Assembly (NCBI GenBank): GCA_905233335.1
Contig: CAJOED010000005.1
Location: forward strand, 3,270-33,307
From: an uncultured Synergistales bacterium
GTDB lineage: Bacteria > Synergistota > Synergistia > Synergistales > Aminobacteriaceae
Length of the DNA stretch: 30,038 bases
Reading direction: 5' to 3'
Positions within the stretch are counted from its first letter, which is position 1. Every line of letters starts with the position of its first letter. The translations under genes were made by a program, and so were the position numbers. Shown here piece after piece: positions 27,515 through 30,038 of the stretch. The notes below the pieces were generated by a model. It ran no database searches and was not told the origin of the DNA. It saw nothing but the letters and a program-made list of their open reading frames with translations.

Positions 27515-28840
27515 TTGAAACTTGTTGTAATAGGAACGGGATATGTAGGTCTTGTTACCGGCACATGCCTCGCGCGTTACGGGAATAATGTAGTGTGCGT
27601 TGATGTCATTCAGGAACGAGTCGAAACTTTGCGCAAGGGAATCGTACCTTTCTACGAGCCGGGACTCGAAGAGATGATGAAGCGCAACATGAGCGAGGGC
27701 AGACTCTCCTTCACAACCTCGACAGCAGAAGCCCTCACTGACGCGGAAGCATGTTTTATCTGTGTCGGCACCCCGCAGTCCCCCGACGGAAGCGCAAACA
27801 TGACGTACATACAGAGCGCGGCTCACGACATCGGAGCGGGCATGTCCGGCTCACTGCTCGTCATCGTCAAGTCCACCGTCCCCGTCGGCACAAACAAAAT
27901 GGTACGCGGCATCATTCAGGGAGAACTCGACGCACGAAAAGCACCGCACAAGCTCTTCATGGCCTCAAACCCGGAATTTTTGCGCGAAGGTTCATCACTC
28001 ACTGACTTTCTCGAACCTGACAGGGTCATTATGGGCGTTGATTCCGACGAGGCACGCGCGATTTTCACACAGCTTTATTCATTCCTGGAGCCGTCGAAAT
28101 TGCTGTTCATGGACACAGCATCAGCAGAAATGGCCAAGTACGCCGCTAATGCCATGCTCGCAACAAGAATTTCTTTCATGAACGAGGTAGCCGGAATTTG
28201 TGAACACGTCGGGGCAAACGTCGAAAGCGTCAGGCGCGGTATAGGACTCGACGAACGAATCGGGAAAAAGTTCCTGAATGCCGGGTGCGGTTACGGCGGG
28301 TCATGCTTCCCGAAGGACGTACGGGCACTCCGGGACTTTGCGCGTTCAGCCGGGTATGAGCCGAAAATCCTCACAGCAGTGGACAACGTGAACGAAAACG
28401 CAAAACGCTCCATGTTCGCGAAAATTTCCGGGAAGTTCGACGACCTCAAAGGCAAAGTGATAGCAGTCTGGGGTCTTGCGTTCAAGCCGAAAACTTCCGA
28501 CACACGAGAAGCCCCCGCACAGATCCTCATACGTTCACTTCTTGAGGCAGGAGCACACATTCAGGCCAGCGATCCGCGCGCAATTGATGAGACCCGCAAA
28601 GTTCTCGGCGAACATAGAGGCCTCGTGTACGTTCAGGACATCTACGACGCTGTGAACAACGCCGACGCACTCGCCATCATGACGGAATGGGACATCTACA
28701 AACAGCCCGACTTCACCCGCATGAAAAAATTAATGTCCCGACCTCTTATTGTTGACGGCAGAAATTTATACTCACTCGATGACATGAAGCGCAGAGGTTT
28801 TGAGTATGTTTCTGTCGGAAGGCCGGAGGTGAAAGCGTGA
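27515..28840 (+). CDS. ugd: UDP-glucose 6-dehydrogenase
   Basis: Oxidises UDP-glucose to UDP-glucuronate in two NAD-dependent steps, supplying acidic sugars for capsule or LPS. The 441-aa protein starts with the Rossmann motif GTGYVGLVTGTCLA. The substrate domain has NPEFLREGSS, the central helix AEMAKYAANAMLATRISFMNE and the catalytic Cys264 in GYGGSCFPKD. The C-terminal domain has GLAFKPKTSDTREAPA and ends near NADALAIMTEWDIYK. It starts with TTG at 27515, the first codon that fits the family N-terminus (KLVVIGTGYVG), preceded by GGAG about 11 nt upstream. The next gene overlaps its stop as GTGA. Confidence 0.96.
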   Translation: MKLVVIGTGYVGLVTGTCLARYGNNVVCVDVIQERVETLRKGIVPFYEPGLEEMMKRNMSEGRLSFTTSTAEALTDAEACFICVGTPQSPDGSANMTYIQSAAHDIGAGMSGSLLVIVKSTVPVGTNKMVRGIIQGELDARKAPHKLFMASNPEFLREGSSLTDFLEPDRVIMGVDSDEARAIFTQLYSFLEPSKLLFMDTASAEMAKYAANAMLATRISFMNEVAGICEHVGANVESVRRGIGLDERIGKKFLNAGCGYGGSCFPKDVRALRDFARSAGYEPKILTAVDNVNENAKRSMFAKISGKFDDLKGKVIAVWGLAFKPKTSDTREAPAQILIRSLLEAGAHIQASDPRAIDETRKVLGEHRGLVYVQDIYDAVNNADALAIMTEWDIYKQPDFTRMKKLMSRPLIVDGRNLYSLDDMKRRGFEYVSVGRPEVKA

Positions 28841-29274
28841 GGAGAATTTTTGCGGCATTGTTCGTGCTCCTGCTGTGTGTTCCGGCGTTCGGTGCTGACA
28901 TCGTGAGCCTTGAACGTGAAGCAATGATTTTACGAGTCGAGTATAACCGGCTGGGAAGTTCGGGGGATCCATTCGAGCGTGAAGCAGTGTTGCGGAAGAT
29001 TATCGACAGGTGCAAGGGGACGGAGGAAGCTGAAGCGGCGTATTGGGAGCTTGCGGACTTGTACCTCGACGGTTTCCCGGAGGAGATGAGGCAGGAAGCA
29101 AGAGAGATGCTCGAACTGTGCCTGCGGGATTACCCGAACACAAAGAGGGCATTGCTCGTGAAGTGTCGGCTGGTGGATCTCTACGACGCGAAAGAATCAC
29201 GGAGGGCGGAACTCGTGAGGCAGTTGCGGAACGATAATACGCTCCCGAATGTTTTGAAGGCTTCATTAAAATAA
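28837..29274 (+). CDS. Small secreted helical-repeat (TPR-like) protein
   Basis: A 145-aa protein with a clear signal peptide: RR, a hydrophobic core IFAALFVLLLCVPAF, and a probable cleavage after AFG before AD. The mature part is all-helical by pattern, and EAEAAYWELADLYLDGFPEE with EAREMLELCLRDYPNTKRAL and VKCRLVDLY resembles one or two TPR/Sel1-type units with the usual W/Y-L-A-Y spacing. There is no lipobox cysteine in the right place (the Cys in LLLCVPAF is within the hydrophobic core and lacks the lipobox context). It is probably periplasmic. The GTG start overlaps the ugd stop, so it is translationally coupled to ugd. The function is unknown; an envelope or polysaccharide role is inferred from the partner. 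Confidence 0.75.
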   Translation: MRRIFAALFVLLLCVPAFGADIVSLEREAMILRVEYNRLGSSGDPFEREAVLRKIIDRCKGTEEAEAAYWELADLYLDGFPEEMRQEAREMLELCLRDYPNTKRALLVKCRLVDLYDAKESRRAELVRQLRNDNTLPNVLKASLK

Positions 29275-29312
29275 CCTGCGCATTTTTACGGGGTAATTTT
29301 TGAGCTGAATGA

Positions 29313-29340
29313 TTGACAAAATTTTTACGCGGTGTAGAAT
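29313..29340 (+). promoter_or_regulatory. Strong candidate promoter for the surface protein gene
   Basis: TTGACA (29313-29318) and TAGAAT (29335-29340) are 16 bp apart, giving a start near 29347 and a leader of about 68 nt. AAGGAG at about 29396-29401 is the ribosome site. Confidence 0.65.
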
Positions 29341-29414
29341 GTGCAGTGTAGTTCTGCGTGTATTACTTAGTTTCACAAAATATTTTTATTTTCCGAAAGG
29401 AGTGCATTAAGTTT

Positions 29415-30038
29415 ATGAAAAAGTTTTTTGCGCTAATGGTAGTTCTGTCATTGCTTGCAGTGGCAGGTAGTGCGTTTGCAGCAGATAGTAATGTTGGACA
29501 TAATACTTCTCAACTCGCTCCGACAATTACAGCATCACGCACATCAATAACTTGGGTACAGGGAGCTACGCCCGGTACGATTACCCTTGGTTTTGAGGGA
29601 GCTGACAACATAACTTACGGTACGCCCGTCGTTACGCCTGCACCAGGTCTCACGGCAACAATCAACGGCAATACGTTGTCGTTCACCTCAACGGCGGCGG
29701 GAACGTACACGGTAGAGGTTACGGGAACTGATCCCGCTCTTCCTACAAGGCCAGCTGGTAAAGTAACTATCACGGTAACCGTTACTGCGGCGGCTGCACC
29801 TGAAGAGGACAATGAAAAGGAAACAGAAGCACCTGCAGAGACAGTAGAGACTGAAGAGAAACAAGAAGAAGCACCTGTAGAAGTTACCGAGAAGGAAACC
29901 GCATATAAGCCTTCAGGTGAAGTTGCGACAAGGATCGTAACAGAAGTAACAGCAGATACAGTTAATAGTCAGGTCAAAGTTACAGTTGCTGCAAGTCTTA
30001 TGGCTCAGGCATCCACCGAGAGCGGCAGTACGATGACG
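29415..30038 (+). CDS. Secreted surface protein with Ig-like region, 3' end beyond window
   Basis: The frame stays open for 208 codons to the window edge. It begins with a typical signal peptide (KKFF, then a hydrophobic core ALMVVLSLLAVAGSAFA, cleavage before AD). A beta-rich region (about 40-115) with repeated threonine/glycine strands, ITYGTPVVTPAPGLTATING and then AAGTYTVEVTG, looks like a bacterial Ig-like domain. A Glu/Thr/Pro-rich linker (about 133-165) follows, then PSGEVATRIVTEVTAD. There are no cysteines. It has its own strong promoter. It is probably exported and anchored or released at the surface; the anchor would lie past the window. No particular function can be assigned. Confidence 0.75.
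   Translation, partial: MKKFFALMVVLSLLAVAGSAFAADSNVGHNTSQLAPTITASRTSITWVQGATPGTITLGFEGADNITYGTPVVTPAPGLTATINGNTLSFTSTAAGTYTVEVTGTDPALPTRPAGKVTITVTVTAAAAPEEDNEKETEAPAETVETEEKQEEAPVEVTEKETAYKPSGEVATRIVTEVTADTVNSQVKVTVAASLMAQASTESGSTMT

Overview
The window is a compact, gene-dense bacterial chromosome segment with no CRISPR array, insertion sequence, prophage or rRNA. Genes for making and activating Kdo (kdsA, kdsD, kdsB) show an organism with an LPS-type outer membrane. The very long beta' subunit (1739 aa, with two large non-canonical insertions), the Clostridium-like architecture of an aspartokinase homologue and the frequent GTG/TTG starts make Synergistota my best guess. That is inference; no species is claimed.

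Layout. 1-888: 3' end of ftsH. 946-3408: tRNA-Gln(TTG), glmU and prs, probably one transcript feeding cell-wall/LPS UDP-GlcNAc and PRPP. 3462-5563 (minus): alr-manA, ending in a bidirectional terminator shared with prs. 5659-6273 (minus): a NeuD/PglD-like sugar O-acyltransferase. 6565-13384 (plus): a tightly packed operon fba-kdsA-(aspartokinase-like)-kdsD-kdsB-(ELM1-like, frameshifted)-glycosyltransferase. It combines central sugar phosphate metabolism, the whole Kdo to CMP-Kdo route except KdsC phosphatase, and two glycosyltransferase-fold proteins probably used for LPS core. 13371-16150 (minus): a membrane-anchored TerB-type protein and a DUF2156 protein. 16251-16544 (minus): HU. 16766-18218 (plus): an internally duplicated SSB-like OB-fold protein and an RpiR-type SIS regulator. 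18276-27175 (minus): rpoB-rpoC as a stand-alone operon, not attached to the ribosomal protein genes that often flank it. 27302-27389 (minus): tRNA-Leu(CAG). 27515-29274 (plus): ugd and a small secreted helical-repeat-like protein. 29415-end: the start of a secreted surface protein with an Ig-like region, running off the window.

Most interesting points. The aspartokinase homologue inside the Kdo operon has lost nearly every ATP/aspartate-binding signature while keeping its fold and ACT region, so it may be a pseudoenzyme or a regulator. RpoC carries an insertion of about 360 residues just before its conserved C-terminal GITKA-type motif, and that insertion contains a fresh 30-bp tandem duplication. 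The ELM1-like gene is broken by a one-base frameshift. The rpoBC promoter has its -35 box inside the loop of the upstream tRNA-Leu terminator hairpin. No wholly new multi-gene system is obvious; the aspartokinase-like gene is the strongest candidate for an undescribed function.
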